Source of the DNA: Chitinophaga polysaccharea
GTDB taxonomy: Bacteria; Bacteroidota; Bacteroidia; Chitinophagales; Chitinophagaceae
DNA: 64,000 bases
Direction of reading: 5' to 3'
NCBI RefSeq assembly: GCF_007829335.1
Contig: NZ_VIWO01000005.1
Span: 124,001-188,000, forward strand
Positions within the stretch are counted from its first letter, which is position 1, and each line of letters starts with the position of its first letter. This document shows positions 54,733 to 63,582 of the stretch, piece after piece. Position numbers and translations under genes: made by a program. The notes below the pieces were generated by a model. That model was not told the DNA's origin and ran no database searches. It saw nothing but the letters and a program-made list of their open reading frames with translations.

Positions 54733-55652
54733 GCAGGGAGTTTTAAATAGTCGGGCAGTACAGGGCGCTTAACTAAAGCAGTAGCAATCACATTTTCCAC
54801 ATATTCTTTTTCTGCGCCCTGTGTCAGCAGGCGTGGCGCCCGTACATGAGTGGTACCAATACCTACGGCGGCAGCGGCCATTTTGATGTATTGTACCAGT
54901 TTCGGAGCAATATCCAGTTCCAGCAATGGCATAAACCAGCGGTAAATAGCCAGCGCTTCTGCGATACGCCCGGCTTTGGCAAGACGATAGATGGCTACTG
55001 TTTCACGGGGGAAAGCATCCACCAGTCCTGCTACCCAGCCATTTGCCCCGAGCAGCAGGCATTCCAGCGCCAGGGTATCTACTCCGCAGAGGATACTGAA
55101 GCGGTCGCCAAAACGGTTGATCATGCGGGTTACATTGGTAGTATCCCTGGTAGATTCTTTTACCGCCTGGATGTTAGGCGCTTTTGCCAGTTGCTCAAAC
55201 ATGTCGAGCGTCACCATAATCTTGTAATCAACCGGATTATTATAGATCATGATGGGTAAATGCGTGCTATTGGCCACTGCCAGGAAATACGCTACAGTTT
55301 CGGCGTCATCTGCCTTATAGCGCATGGGCGGCAGCAACATTAAACCAGCAGCACCGGCTTCTTCGGCTGCCTTGGCGCAAGCAACCGCCGCTGTGGTGGT
55401 TTGCTCTGCAATATTCATGATCACAGGTATTTTTCCACCGAGAAAAGCGACTGCATGTTTTACCAGCGCATACTTTTCATCGTTCTGCAAACTACTGGCT
55501 TCTCCCAGTGAGCCGCCCAGAATAATACCATTTACACCTGCATCTACCTGAGCCTGCAGGTTTTTGTCGAACATATCATAATCAATATGATCATCAGCAG
55601 TGAAGGGGGTGAGCAATGCGGGAAATACGCCTTGCCAGTTAACTTGTGCCAT
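54729..55652 (-). CDS. Dihydrodipicolinate-synthase-family deaminase (pyrroline-4-hydroxy-2-carboxylate deaminase)
   Basis: 307 residues of the DapA/NAL fold. Schiff-base Lys165 is in QAVKEST, Tyr137 is in IMIYNNP, and GGSLGEASSL replaces the DapA GTTGE loop. True DapA is excluded by that loop and by context. It is the first gene of the four-gene operon and would turn pyrroline-4-hydroxy-2-carboxylate into 2-oxoglutarate semialdehyde and ammonia. Confidence 0.88.
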   Translation of the reverse strand: MAQVNWQGVFPALLTPFTADDHIDYDMFDKNLQAQVDAGVNGIILGGSLGEASSLQNDEKYALVKHAVAFLGGKIPVIMNIAEQTTTAAVACAKAAEEAGAAGLMLLPPMRYKADDAETVAYFLAVANSTHLPIMIYNNPVDYKIMVTLDMFEQLAKAPNIQAVKESTRDTTNVTRMINRFGDRFSILCGVDTLALECLLLGANGWVAGLVDAFPRETVAIYRLAKAGRIAEALAIYRWFMPLLELDIAPKLVQYIKMAAAAVGIGTTHVRAPRLLTQGAEKEYVENVIATALVKRPVLPDYLKLPA

Positions 55653-55678
55653 TTTCCTATCTGTTTTTTTTATGTCAA

Positions 55679-55686
55679 CAAAAATA
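55679..55686 (-). promoter_or_regulatory. -7 promoter box for the hydroxyproline operon
   Basis: The minus strand reads TATTTTTG, a full TAnnTTTG match, 26 bp upstream of the first ATG (55652). It sits in a 216-bp divergent region shared with the plus-strand secreted protein gene at 55869. Confidence 0.5.
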
Positions 55687-55868
55687 GAAGGAGCTACCCG
55701 ACAGTATGCTACTGTAATTAATCAATTATGCGCAAATTTTAACCTAAAAAAACAGCCTTTACTCCCTATTTAATAAAAATCCGCATATATTCTTTTTAAA
55801 AAATTTTCGGCGGCACTTCGGAAAAATTGTCCTAATTTCTCACGTTACCCATTGTGTAATCCGTCTCT

Positions 55869-58568
55869 ATGCTGTATTTGAAAACTATTGCTTTTTGTCT
55901 GCTTTTCTGCGCTCTTGCTGCAACAGCGAGCGGACAAGCCTGCACGGAAATTGGTCAAACGCCCACTTCTGCTTTCCCCGTTTGTGGCACTAAAGTATTC
56001 AAACAAGATAAAGTACCGGTATGTGGTATCAATAGCATTCCTGGCCCGGTTTGTAATAACCCTGACGATGGGAATCATATGGACATGAACCCCTACTGGT
56101 ATAAATTTACCTGTTATACAGCGGGTACGCTGGGATTTACCATTACGCCCAATCAACTGAGTGACGATTATGACTGGCAGGTTTTTGATATCACCGGTCG
56201 CAATCCCAATGATGTATTTACCGATATCAACTTGTTCGTGACCATGAACTGGTCAGGGGAATCCGGTGTCACAGGTGCTTCTTCCGCCGGCACCTCCCTC
56301 TCTGTATGTGGCGGGCTAAACCAACCGTTATTCAGCAAAATGGCCAACCTCCAGGTAGGGCACGAATACCTGCTGCTCATCAGCCATTTTTCCGGCAGCT
56401 CGCAAAGCGGTTACCAGCTGGCGTTTGGTGGTGGCACCGCGGTGATCACCGATCCTACTATTCCGGAACTGAAGCTATCGGGGTATAACTGTGGCCCCTA
56501 TACGATAGGCTTGAAGCTCACCAAAAAAGTGAACTGTGGCAGTATTGCCGCCGATGGCAGCGATTTTGCCTTTAACGCCGTGGGCCCGAAAATCACCGGC
56601 GCTACCGGCGTAGGCTGTAGCAGCGGATTTGATACCGATTCTATTTTATTGCAGCTGGATAAGCCACTGGCACCAGGCGTTTATAACATTGTTGCGCAGA
56701 TCGGGAAAGATGGCAACACGGTGTTGGATGCCTGTGGCAATGCTATGCTTGTAGGAGATCGGACCACGTTTGACGTGCTGGCCTCTCCTCCTGTGCCGAT
56801 GGGTAGTATTAAGATACCTGCCTGCGGGCCGGATCAACTGCAACTCCAGTTTAGCGCGCCGATTCGCTGTGCCTCTATATCGCCCGATGGAAAAGATTTT
56901 GTACTGAGTGGCCCTTCGGCAGTAAAGATCACCGGCGCCAGCGGCAACTGCAGCGCCGATGGACTTACCACCGTCATTACGCTCCAACTGGACAAACACA
57001 TTACACAGGAAGGAGATTACACCGTGACGCTGACCACCGGCCCCGATGGCAACACCATCGAAAACGAATGCCATGTACCTACTCCACCCGGTGGCACCGC
57101 GAAGTTTAATATTCCCCATGAGTCCTTTGTGGCGCTGGGTCCCGTAACACCGCCGGCCTGCGGCCCCAATGCCCTACAACTGGTATTAGCTGATCCTGTT
57201 CGCTGCAGTTCCGTAGCCACCGACGGCAGTGATTTCACGATCACCGGTCCTTCTACGGTAGTAATCGCCAGTGCCGGCAGCAACTGCGACGCCAGCGGCA
57301 TGACGAAGGTAATTACCTTACAACTGAAAGACCGCATATTAAAAGACGGCAACTACCAGGTGGTGCTGAAAGCCGGAAAAGACGGCAATACCCTGCTGAG
57401 CGAGTGCTGGCAGGAAACACCGGCAGGATCGCAACAGCCCTTTACCATTGCGCCGCAACCAGCCGTGGTACTGGGCGCCATGGCGCCCATCGCCTGCAGT
57501 CCGCAATCGGTGAAAGTGGGATTGTCCGTTCCTGTGCAATGCAACACGATTGCGCCCGATGGCAGCGACTTTATCCTCACCGGCCCCAGTGGTATCCAGA
57601 TCATAAAAGCCACGGGCGTTTGCAACAGCAATAACCTGGCGGATTCGATTGTACTACAACTCTCCGCTCCTATCTTAAAAGCAGGCAACTACCAGGTTAC
57701 CCTCAAAGCAGGTACAGATGGCAACACCCTGCTGAGCGAATGCTGGCAGCCTGCCGCTATCAACCAGGTAAGCAATTTCCGTACAGCCGATACCGTTAAT
57801 GCCAGCTTCACCTATACTATCCAGCAGGACTGCCGCATATCCACGCTGCATCTGCAGCATGATGGTCAGCATGCCGTCAACAAATGGGCCTGGTCATTTG
57901 ACGATGGCGATACCTACACTACGCAAAATGTAGTAAAAACATATACCTCTTTGGGCATGAAGCACTTGCAACTCACCGTGAGCAATGGTATTTGCACTGA
58001 TACCAAAAGCATAGACACCTTGCTCAGAAGTGAAGTCACCGCACTTTTCGATGTGAGCCCTGGCCCCTATTGCCCAATGGACCTGGTGCTGCCAGAAAAT
58101 AAAAGTCTCGGTAAAATACAGGCATGGACCTGGTACTACGGCAACGGCGCCGTCACTACCGGTCCACAGGCCACCCGGATGCAATATTTCCCTACTCAAA
58201 AAGAGCAGCAATACCTGATCCGGCTCATTGTTAAAAACGACGCCAATTGCCTGGATACCGCCGATCATTATATTACCGTAGTATCCAGCTGTTATATAGA
58301 CGTACCCTCTGCCTTCTCTCCCAATAACGACGGGCAGAATGACTATCTCTACCCACTCAATGCCTATAAAGCCGTAGACCTTCATTTTGCCGTGTATAAC
58401 CGGGTAGGCAATCTTTTATTTGAAACCACCGACTGGACCCATAAATGGGATGGTACCGTAAAAGGGCAGCCTGCCGACCTGGGCACTTATGTATGGATGC
58501 TGGAGTATACCGAGAAAGAAAGCGGCAAGCGGGTATTCCGGAAAGGGACTACCGTATTGGTTCGCTAG
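55869..58568 (+). CDS. Large repeat-rich type IX-secreted surface protein
   Basis: 899 residues. Signal peptide about 1-22 (FCLLFCALAATASGQ). A PPC-like N-terminal part with several Cys follows to about residue 190. Four modules of about 105 residues lie at roughly 200-304, 312-416, 421-526 and 532-636, each with DGSDF...GPS and a closing DGNT...EC. Two PKD-like domains follow (NKWAWSFDDGDTYTTQN; IQAWTWYYGNG). The gliding-motility C-terminal domain is at 808-899 (VPSAFSPNNDGQNDYLYPL ... GTYVW). It would be exported by the type IX system and bound to the surface, likely as an adhesin. An M28 peptidase gene follows. Confidence 0.92.
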   Translation: MLYLKTIAFCLLFCALAATASGQACTEIGQTPTSAFPVCGTKVFKQDKVPVCGINSIPGPVCNNPDDGNHMDMNPYWYKFTCYTAGTLGFTITPNQLSDDYDWQVFDITGRNPNDVFTDINLFVTMNWSGESGVTGASSAGTSLSVCGGLNQPLFSKMANLQVGHEYLLLISHFSGSSQSGYQLAFGGGTAVITDPTIPELKLSGYNCGPYTIGLKLTKKVNCGSIAADGSDFAFNAVGPKITGATGVGCSSGFDTDSILLQLDKPLAPGVYNIVAQIGKDGNTVLDACGNAMLVGDRTTFDVLASPPVPMGSIKIPACGPDQLQLQFSAPIRCASISPDGKDFVLSGPSAVKITGASGNCSADGLTTVITLQLDKHITQEGDYTVTLTTGPDGNTIENECHVPTPPGGTAKFNIPHESFVALGPVTPPACGPNALQLVLADPVRCSSVATDGSDFTITGPSTVVIASAGSNCDASGMTKVITLQLKDRILKDGNYQVVLKAGKDGNTLLSECWQETPAGSQQPFTIAPQPAVVLGAMAPIACSPQSVKVGLSVPVQCNTIAPDGSDFILTGPSGIQIIKATGVCNSNNLADSIVLQLSAPILKAGNYQVTLKAGTDGNTLLSECWQPAAINQVSNFRTADTVNASFTYTIQQDCRISTLHLQHDGQHAVNKWAWSFDDGDTYTTQNVVKTYTSLGMKHLQLTVSNGICTDTKSIDTLLRSEVTALFDVSPGPYCPMDLVLPENKSLGKIQAWTWYYGNGAVTTGPQATRMQYFPTQKEQQYLIRLIVKNDANCLDTADHYITVVSSCYIDVPSAFSPNNDGQNDYLYPLNAYKAVDLHFAVYNRVGNLLFETTDWTHKWDGTVKGQPADLGTYVWMLEYTEKESGKRVFRKGTTVLVR
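56466..57776 (+). repeat. Four tandem ~320-bp modules inside the surface protein gene
   Basis: The four protein modules are encoded in tandem. The last two are closest at DNA level: GGCAA(T/C)ACCCTGCTGAGCGA occurs in both near 57384 and 57720. This points to recent duplication of a module. Confidence 0.75.
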
Positions 58569-58628
58569 TCATTTTTGGAATTGTTGCCGAACTCCGCTAA
58601 ATTTTGCCCGGAAAAAACTTGTAATACT

Positions 58629-60248
58629 TTGAAGGGACCGATTATTCTCGCTATGGCAGGCGCTTTGCTGGGGTCTTCCGCTAGCGCGCAGGATTCAGCC
58701 GCCATCGGGGCTATCAATGCCAACAGTTTAGCGCAACATATAAAAGTACTTGCCTCCGACGCCTTTGAAGGGCGTAAACCTTTCACTCGCGGAGAAGACA
58801 GCACCATTCAATACCTGGCGGACCAATTCCGGCAGCTGGGATTACAACCAGGCAATGGCGACAGCTATTTCCAGGAAGTGCCCATGGTGTCGATCAGTTC
58901 CCGGCCGGCCGACCACCTGGTGATGGAAGGCGCCGGTGGCGCGGTGACGCTGTCTTACCTCGACGATTTTGTAGCTGCCACCCGCCGCGTACAGGAGCAG
59001 GTAAGCATTTCGCATTCGGAACTGGTGTTTGCCGGTTATGGCATTGTAGCCCCCGAGTATGGATGGAACGACTATAAAGGGCTGGATGTAAAAGGCAAAA
59101 CGGTGATTGTAATGATCAATGACCCGGGATTTGCCGACAGCAGCCTGTTTAAAGGCCGCAATATGAGTTATTATGGCCGCTGGACTTATAAATTTGAAGA
59201 GGCTTCGCGACAGGGCGCCACGGGGGTGATCATCATCCATGAAACCGCCGCCGCCAGCTATCCCTGGAAAGTGGTGCGCAGCGGCTGGTCTACCTCCAAG
59301 CTGCACCTGCAAACGGCTGATAACAACCAGCATCGCACCGCGGTGGAGGGATGGATTACGTTAGATGCCGCCAAAAAGATCTTTCAGCTGGCCGGCATAT
59401 CGCCCGATATTATGCAAAAGGCCAGGGTAAAAGGTTTCAAGCCGGTAGACCTCCATTTACACACCTCTCTCGTCATCAACAATACCATTAAAAAATCGAC
59501 CTCGCATAATGTGCTGGCGGTATTGCCGGGCGCCAAAAGGCCGCAGGAATGCGTTGTATATTCCGCTCACTGGGATCATTTTGGGATAGGCGAGCCCGTT
59601 AAAGGCGACTCTATTTACAACGGCGCAGTAGACAATGCTACCGGGACCGCGGGATTGCTGGCACTGGCCACTGCTTTCACCCGGTTGTCGCAAAAGCCGG
59701 AGCGCTCCGTATTGTTCTTATCCGTTACCGGGGAAGAGCAAGGCCTGCTGGGTTCCGAGTATTACGTAGCCCATCCTAGCTTTGCGTTGAATAAAACCGC
59801 GGCAGATATCAATCTCGATGTGCTGAATACTTTTGGGCGCACCCGGGATGTTACGGTGATAGGCTACGGACAATCCATGCTGGATGAATACGCCCGTGGC
59901 GCCGCCGCCCGGCAAGGCCGGGTGATTGTGCCTGAAGCCAATCCTGAAGGGGGCTGGTTTTTTCGTTCCGACCACTTCAACTTTGCCAAGAAGGGAGTGC
60001 CGGGATTATATATTGGTCCGGGTACCGACGCCATAGGCCACGAACCGGGCTGGGGAAAAGAGCAGGTGTCGGCGTATAACCGTTTACGTTACCACTCCCC
60101 TGCCGATGAATTTAACCCGGCCACCTGGGTCATGGACGGTATGGTAGCAGATGTACGCCTGCTGTTTGACGTAGGCTATCATCTCAGCAATGAAAGCAGC
60201 TACCCTGCCTGGAAACAAGGATCAGAATTTAGTGCATATAGAAAATAG
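58629..60248 (+). CDS. M28-family metallopeptidase (secreted)
   Basis: About 539 residues if started at TTG 58629, which is followed directly by a signal peptide (KGPIILAMAGALLGSSASAQ). No upstream ATG gives a sensible N-terminus; ATG 58653 would shorten the signal. Zinc-site motifs of M28 are seen in order: VYSAHWDHFG, NGAVDNATGTAGLL, TGEEQGLLGSEYY, NLDVLNTFGR and FRSDHFNFAKKGVPGL. A PA-like insert lies before the catalytic part (YGIVAPEYGWNDYKGLDVKGK). It would cleave N-terminal residues from peptides in the periplasm or outside. Confidence 0.88.
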   Translation: MKGPIILAMAGALLGSSASAQDSAAIGAINANSLAQHIKVLASDAFEGRKPFTRGEDSTIQYLADQFRQLGLQPGNGDSYFQEVPMVSISSRPADHLVMEGAGGAVTLSYLDDFVAATRRVQEQVSISHSELVFAGYGIVAPEYGWNDYKGLDVKGKTVIVMINDPGFADSSLFKGRNMSYYGRWTYKFEEASRQGATGVIIIHETAAASYPWKVVRSGWSTSKLHLQTADNNQHRTAVEGWITLDAAKKIFQLAGISPDIMQKARVKGFKPVDLHLHTSLVINNTIKKSTSHNVLAVLPGAKRPQECVVYSAHWDHFGIGEPVKGDSIYNGAVDNATGTAGLLALATAFTRLSQKPERSVLFLSVTGEEQGLLGSEYYVAHPSFALNKTAADINLDVLNTFGRTRDVTVIGYGQSMLDEYARGAAARQGRVIVPEANPEGGWFFRSDHFNFAKKGVPGLYIGPGTDAIGHEPGWGKEQVSAYNRLRYHSPADEFNPATWVMDGMVADVRLLFDVGYHLSNESSYPAWKQGSEFSAYRK

Positions 60249-60255
60249 TGTTAAG

Positions 60256-61044
60256 ATGGTTTTATTTGGATTGATAATGATAGGATTGATCCTGTTCCTG
60301 TACTTTAAAAATATGTACAGTCGCAGGCAGCTGAAGAAAAACGCGGTACCGACAGACTACCAGGTATTGCTACAGGAACATGTGCGCTATTACCAACAGT
60401 TACCGCCGGCAGAGAAAACGCGGTTTGAAGCTATGGTACAGCGCTTTCTCAGAAGAACACATATAGAAGGCGTAGGCGTTATAGTAGAACCGCTGGACCG
60501 TGTGCTGGTGGCCGCTAGCGCCATCATCCCCATTTTTGGATTTAAAGACTGGGAATATTTTAATCTCACTAACGTGATTCTCTACCCCGACACCTTCGAC
60601 TCCACCTACCAGTACGAAGGCAACAACCGCAATATCTTAGGCATGGTTGGTACCGGGCCCTTGAACGGACAGATGATTCTCTCGCGCTCTGCGCTGCGGG
60701 AAGGTTTTGCCAATGTAACCGATAAAAATAATACCGCTATCCATGAATTTGTTCACTTGCTGGACAAAACAGATGGCCTTATTGATGGAATGCCCACCAA
60801 ACTGATGGAGCATAGCTACAGCATTCCCTGGATGAAACTGGTGCACCAGACCATACAAGAGATTTCCGCGGGACATACGGACATTAATCCCTATGCAGCC
60901 TTTAACGAAGCAGAGTTTTTTGCGGTGATATCAGAGTACTTTTTTGAGCGGCCGGATTTGCTGGCAGAGAAGCATCCGGAGTTATATGAGATGCTGACGA
61001 AGATATTCCGGCAGGATCCGGGGAAGATGGGAACGGAACAATGA
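60256..61044 (+). CDS. MtfA-like zinc peptidase with N-terminal membrane anchor
   Basis: 262 residues from ATG 60256, 7 bp after the M28 stop; the longer frame from 60190 overlaps that gene. An N-terminal transmembrane helix (LFGLIMIGLILFLYF) precedes the domain. The zinc motif H163-E164-F-V-H167 is in NTAIHEFVHLLDKTDG, with the downstream Glu in NEAEFFAVISEYFFERP. E. coli MtfA is a soluble regulator-binding peptidase; the anchor here suggests a membrane-side role. Likely one operon with the M28 gene. Confidence 0.87.
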   Translation: MVLFGLIMIGLILFLYFKNMYSRRQLKKNAVPTDYQVLLQEHVRYYQQLPPAEKTRFEAMVQRFLRRTHIEGVGVIVEPLDRVLVAASAIIPIFGFKDWEYFNLTNVILYPDTFDSTYQYEGNNRNILGMVGTGPLNGQMILSRSALREGFANVTDKNNTAIHEFVHLLDKTDGLIDGMPTKLMEHSYSIPWMKLVHQTIQEISAGHTDINPYAAFNEAEFFAVISEYFFERPDLLAEKHPELYEMLTKIFRQDPGKMGTEQ

Positions 61045-61051
61045 TTTATGG

Positions 61052-61084
61052 CAACGGCCACCGGTAACGCGCCGGTGGCCGTTG
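61052..61084. terminator. Perfect 13-bp hairpin terminator
   Basis: Arms 61052-61064 and 61072-61084 pair exactly around a 7-nt loop, between the convergent stops at 61044 and 61088. A T-rich stretch (TGATTATTTCTT) follows on the plus strand. Confidence 0.85.
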
Positions 61085-61087
61085 TGA

Positions 61088-62248
61088 TTATTTCTTATCA
61101 GCCATTTGTTGCTCCAGCTTGTGAGTTCGCTCCAAAGAGGCTTCCAGCTTCTTATTTAGCTCAATGATATAGAGCATCTGCTCTTCTACTTTCTGTAGCA
61201 GCAGTTTCTCCATTTCTCCTATGTCCAACCCATTAGCGCTAATCTCTCTTTCTGAGGGAATAACAGGCAGGTGTTTATTAGTTTTCACGAAATGTTCTAC
61301 TTCCTGTAAGGATGGTAGTTGGTAGGTATCGTGAAATACAAAATCCGGCCAGCCGGTTTGGGTAACCTTAATGCGCTTGGCAAAGAGGTCGCCGTTGACG
61401 GCTAGTTTGGCCTGTGGTATAGAAGTACCAATTCCAACGTTCCCATCATTTCTTACATACAGCAAGGGATTAGCACCTCCAGCGGCGGCGCTTCCATCTG
61501 TATTCGCATTGCCCAGTACGGCAAGCGCATATTGACTTGCTGAATTAGATAATGTTCCGATAGCGAGTCCGTAATTTTCGCCCCATAGGTAAGCAGCTGC
61601 CTTGTTTGTATTACCGCGGGACACCAGGTGCAGCGGGTAATTAGGGCTGGTGCCAATGCCTACGCTACCTGGCACGGTCATATTTCCCTTAACGTCTGTT
61701 GACGGCAACAAATAAAATTGATTGTTGTCGAAATCACATTTGATGCCTGAAGTACCGGTGCTGGCAATAAACCCAGCCGGTGCGGTTACCGTTTGGCCGA
61801 AAGGAGCGGCATTTAAAGGAAGGGCGCCATAATCAGCTACCGGACGGTAATACACGTTGCCCCACTGGTAATTGGATCGCAGCCACAGTGCATTATTGAA
61901 AATATAAAAGGTAGCCGCTGAGGGATTACCTGAAATACATCTTACTTCAAGTCCATCAAATCGGCCTGTTGTCCCTTCGTATTTATCTACCCGGATCTGG
62001 TAGGTGCCCTGGCGATCGAAATAATTCGCATCTCCCTGGATACTGACTTCGTAAATGCCGGCGTAACGATGCCCATCACCATTCACTTGTAACAGTTTAA
62101 AATACTGCAATCCCCATGGGGAGCTTGGTTCATTAGTCGCTCCTACGAGGACCCAATCGCCTATACGCGCGGCTGTTATGGCGTGGAGGCTTGATAGGTT
62201 AAACAGTAAAACTACCGCAAAGAGTAGAGGTTTAATAAAAAAACGCAT
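61088..62248 (-). CDS. Secreted protein with coiled-coil tail domain common in Bacteroidota
   Basis: 386 residues. The signal peptide ends near LLFNLSSLHA. The middle contains short glycine-rich repeats (VGIGTSPNYPLHLV; VGIGTSIPQAKLAVNGDL) of the kind seen in tail-fibre-like and chaperone-linked surface proteins. The C-terminus LQEVEHFVKTNKHLPVIPSEREI, followed by an extended coiled coil, is a very common module in this phylum. The function is unknown; surface structure or adhesion is plausible. No type IX sorting domain is evident. Confidence 0.75.
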   Translation of the reverse strand: MRFFIKPLLFAVVLLFNLSSLHAITAARIGDWVLVGATNEPSSPWGLQYFKLLQVNGDGHRYAGIYEVSIQGDANYFDRQGTYQIRVDKYEGTTGRFDGLEVRCISGNPSAATFYIFNNALWLRSNYQWGNVYYRPVADYGALPLNAAPFGQTVTAPAGFIASTGTSGIKCDFDNNQFYLLPSTDVKGNMTVPGSVGIGTSPNYPLHLVSRGNTNKAAAYLWGENYGLAIGTLSNSASQYALAVLGNANTDGSAAAGGANPLLYVRNDGNVGIGTSIPQAKLAVNGDLFAKRIKVTQTGWPDFVFHDTYQLPSLQEVEHFVKTNKHLPVIPSEREISANGLDIGEMEKLLLQKVEEQMLYIIELNKKLEASLERTHKLEQQMADKK

Positions 62249-62438
62249 AGATATTAGGTGTTTAAGTTAACAATGGTGTGTTGAATTAATTGGTAAAAAC
62301 AAATGAGAAAGGACCGATTGAGGAAAGCGCAGACAGCAGGAAAAAATATCCTCCTATCAGTATTATAACATAAGTTCGTATTATCGGGATATCAGCTTTA
62401 TGCTTCATCCCCACGCAGAATATCTCTATCATCTCACA

Positions 62439-62768
62439 TTAAAACCCATCTTCAAGCAAATGTAATATTTCTGCTAATTTATCCTTAACTGACTTAGGGA
62501 CGACATTCTTATCTCGAATAAGCTCCCTTATGAAAGAATAAGTATTTTCAGGAATTCTCATCTTTTGAGCAACATCTACCACTAGATTATAAAACTCAAT
62601 ATCAATATCAGTATCATATTCATATAATTGGGTGACTATTGTGTCAAATGCGAGACCATATTCATGACTATTTGAGAGAATCGTTGCATTATCCAAGTCA
62701 ACTTTACTTAATCCCAATGCCCCTGCCGCATCAATAAGAGCTAAAGTCAATTTTTCTATTTTATTCAT
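62439..62768 (-). CDS. MafI-type immunity protein
   Basis: 109 residues, acidic and alpha-helical, with the MafI-like core ATILSNSHEYGLAFDTIVTQLYEYD. MafI proteins neutralise C-terminal toxins such as those of MafB. The gene begins 2 bp after the stop of the EndoU toxin-like gene, the standard toxin-then-immunity order. Its base composition is AT-rich (about one third G+C in the first lines) compared with the flanks, which fits acquired DNA. It looks intact. Confidence 0.78.
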   Translation of the reverse strand: MNKIEKLTLALIDAAGALGLSKVDLDNATILSNSHEYGLAFDTIVTQLYEYDTDIDIEFYNLVVDVAQKMRIPENTYSFIRELIRDKNVVPKSVKDKLAEILHLLEDGF

Positions 62769-62770
62769 AT

Positions 62771-63158
62771 TTAACGTATTGGAAAAGCTGTAATAATTTC
62801 ACTATGAGTATTAATTACTCTAATTTTTATGCCCTCATAAGTTCCGTATGTTACAAATCGAACAGGTTGCCCACTCCTTGTTACCATTGCTCCGGCACGT
62901 CCAGTTTGTTGCACCCATGGATTACTTGTGACAACCTCCGACACTCCATTCATAATTTTCTCATTACTCCAGGTCATTGGGAACATACTTTTTTTTCCCT
63001 GTCAATCCATTCAGAAAGCTTTTGGAACTTCCAAACCATGCATGGCTTCCTCTCGTCGCATCTCCTGTAATAATATGAGCGGTTCGCGATAGCGTCTCCT
63101 CCAACATCGGTCTCAAAGAACTTCTACCATTAAAAATAATGGATTTTATTTTTTCCAT
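62771..63158 (-). pseudogene. Orphan EndoU-type nuclease toxin domain, frameshifted at an A8 tract
   Basis: Two overlapping frames together make one 128-residue EndoU domain. The first (63158 down to 62964) has ETLSRTAHIITGDATRGSHAW with H28 and H39 as likely catalytic histidines. The second (ending 62771) has MFPMTWSNEKIMNGVSEVV and the closing EIITAFPI, both EndoU hallmarks. The frames join if one A of the eight-A tract at 62989-62996 is dropped. No N-terminal delivery domain is present: a stop lies eight codons above the ATG. It may be a pseudogene, a sequencing error, or expressed through slippage at the A tract. The immunity gene follows intact. Confidence 0.75.
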
Positions 63159-63540
63159 ATGAAAGAAATAAAATAAACCCGGTCATAAAATATGGTCGCC
63201 GTCCGGGGGGAGATGATGTCTTACTGTTGCTGATTTATATCCTCATGCTGATCATAGATTTATCGCTCAGCCTATGTTCTGTCGCTGCCCACATCATTTA
63301 TCCCCGATGGAAAGGCGATAGTCAAAAGCTGATCAGGGGACTGACGCTGCTGTTCGTGCAGCTTATTCTCCAGTCGCCGGGCCAGCGCTATAACGCTGAC
63401 GGCTATATCCTGTCGCCTGTGCAAAACGTCTTCCGCCCCACACCGCCATTCCTCCCCGGCCGTTGCGGTGGCAGCCAGATGGATTGGTTTTAATCTACCA
63501 ATACTTATTTATTCTGACTAGCATAAATAAGTAACTAAAT
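63159..63540. other. Gap with no well-supported gene
   Basis: A TTG-started frame of 88 codons (63227-63493, plus) has a hydrophobic N-terminus (LIYILMLIIDLSLSLC) but no family likeness and a composition unlike its neighbours. It could be a small membrane protein or a remnant. The end of the region holds the promoter and operator of the XRE gene. Confidence 0.45.
63502..63533. promoter_or_regulatory. Likely operator: 11-bp perfect inverted repeat upstream of the XRE gene
   Basis: TACTTATTTAT (63502-63512) and ATAAATAAGTA (63523-63533) are exact reverse complements with a 10-bp spacer, so half-site centres are 21 bp apart, two helical turns. It ends 2 bp before the -7 box at 63536, so a bound dimer would cover the -33 region. 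This is the layout of an autorepressed XRE regulator. Confidence 0.7.
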
Positions 63541-63543
63541 TTG
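63536..63543 (+). promoter_or_regulatory. -7 promoter box for the XRE gene
   Basis: TAAATTTG matches TAnnTTTG fully, 39 bp upstream of the chosen ATG (63583). Confidence 0.6.
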
Positions 63544-63582
63544 TTCCCCCCTGCTTTTACAGGGTATTTAAAGTACCTTTTT

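Noticed and set aside
54729..55652. DapA (4-hydroxy-tetrahydrodipicolinate synthase) of lysine synthesis
   Set aside because: The loop GGSLGE differs from the DapA GTTGE, and the gene is in a hydroxyproline operon.
63227..63493. 88-codon hydrophobic frame as a confident gene or a toxin/Rhs remnant
   Set aside because: TTG start, no family likeness and no clear Rhs motif on either strand; kept only as a possible remnant in the gap entry.
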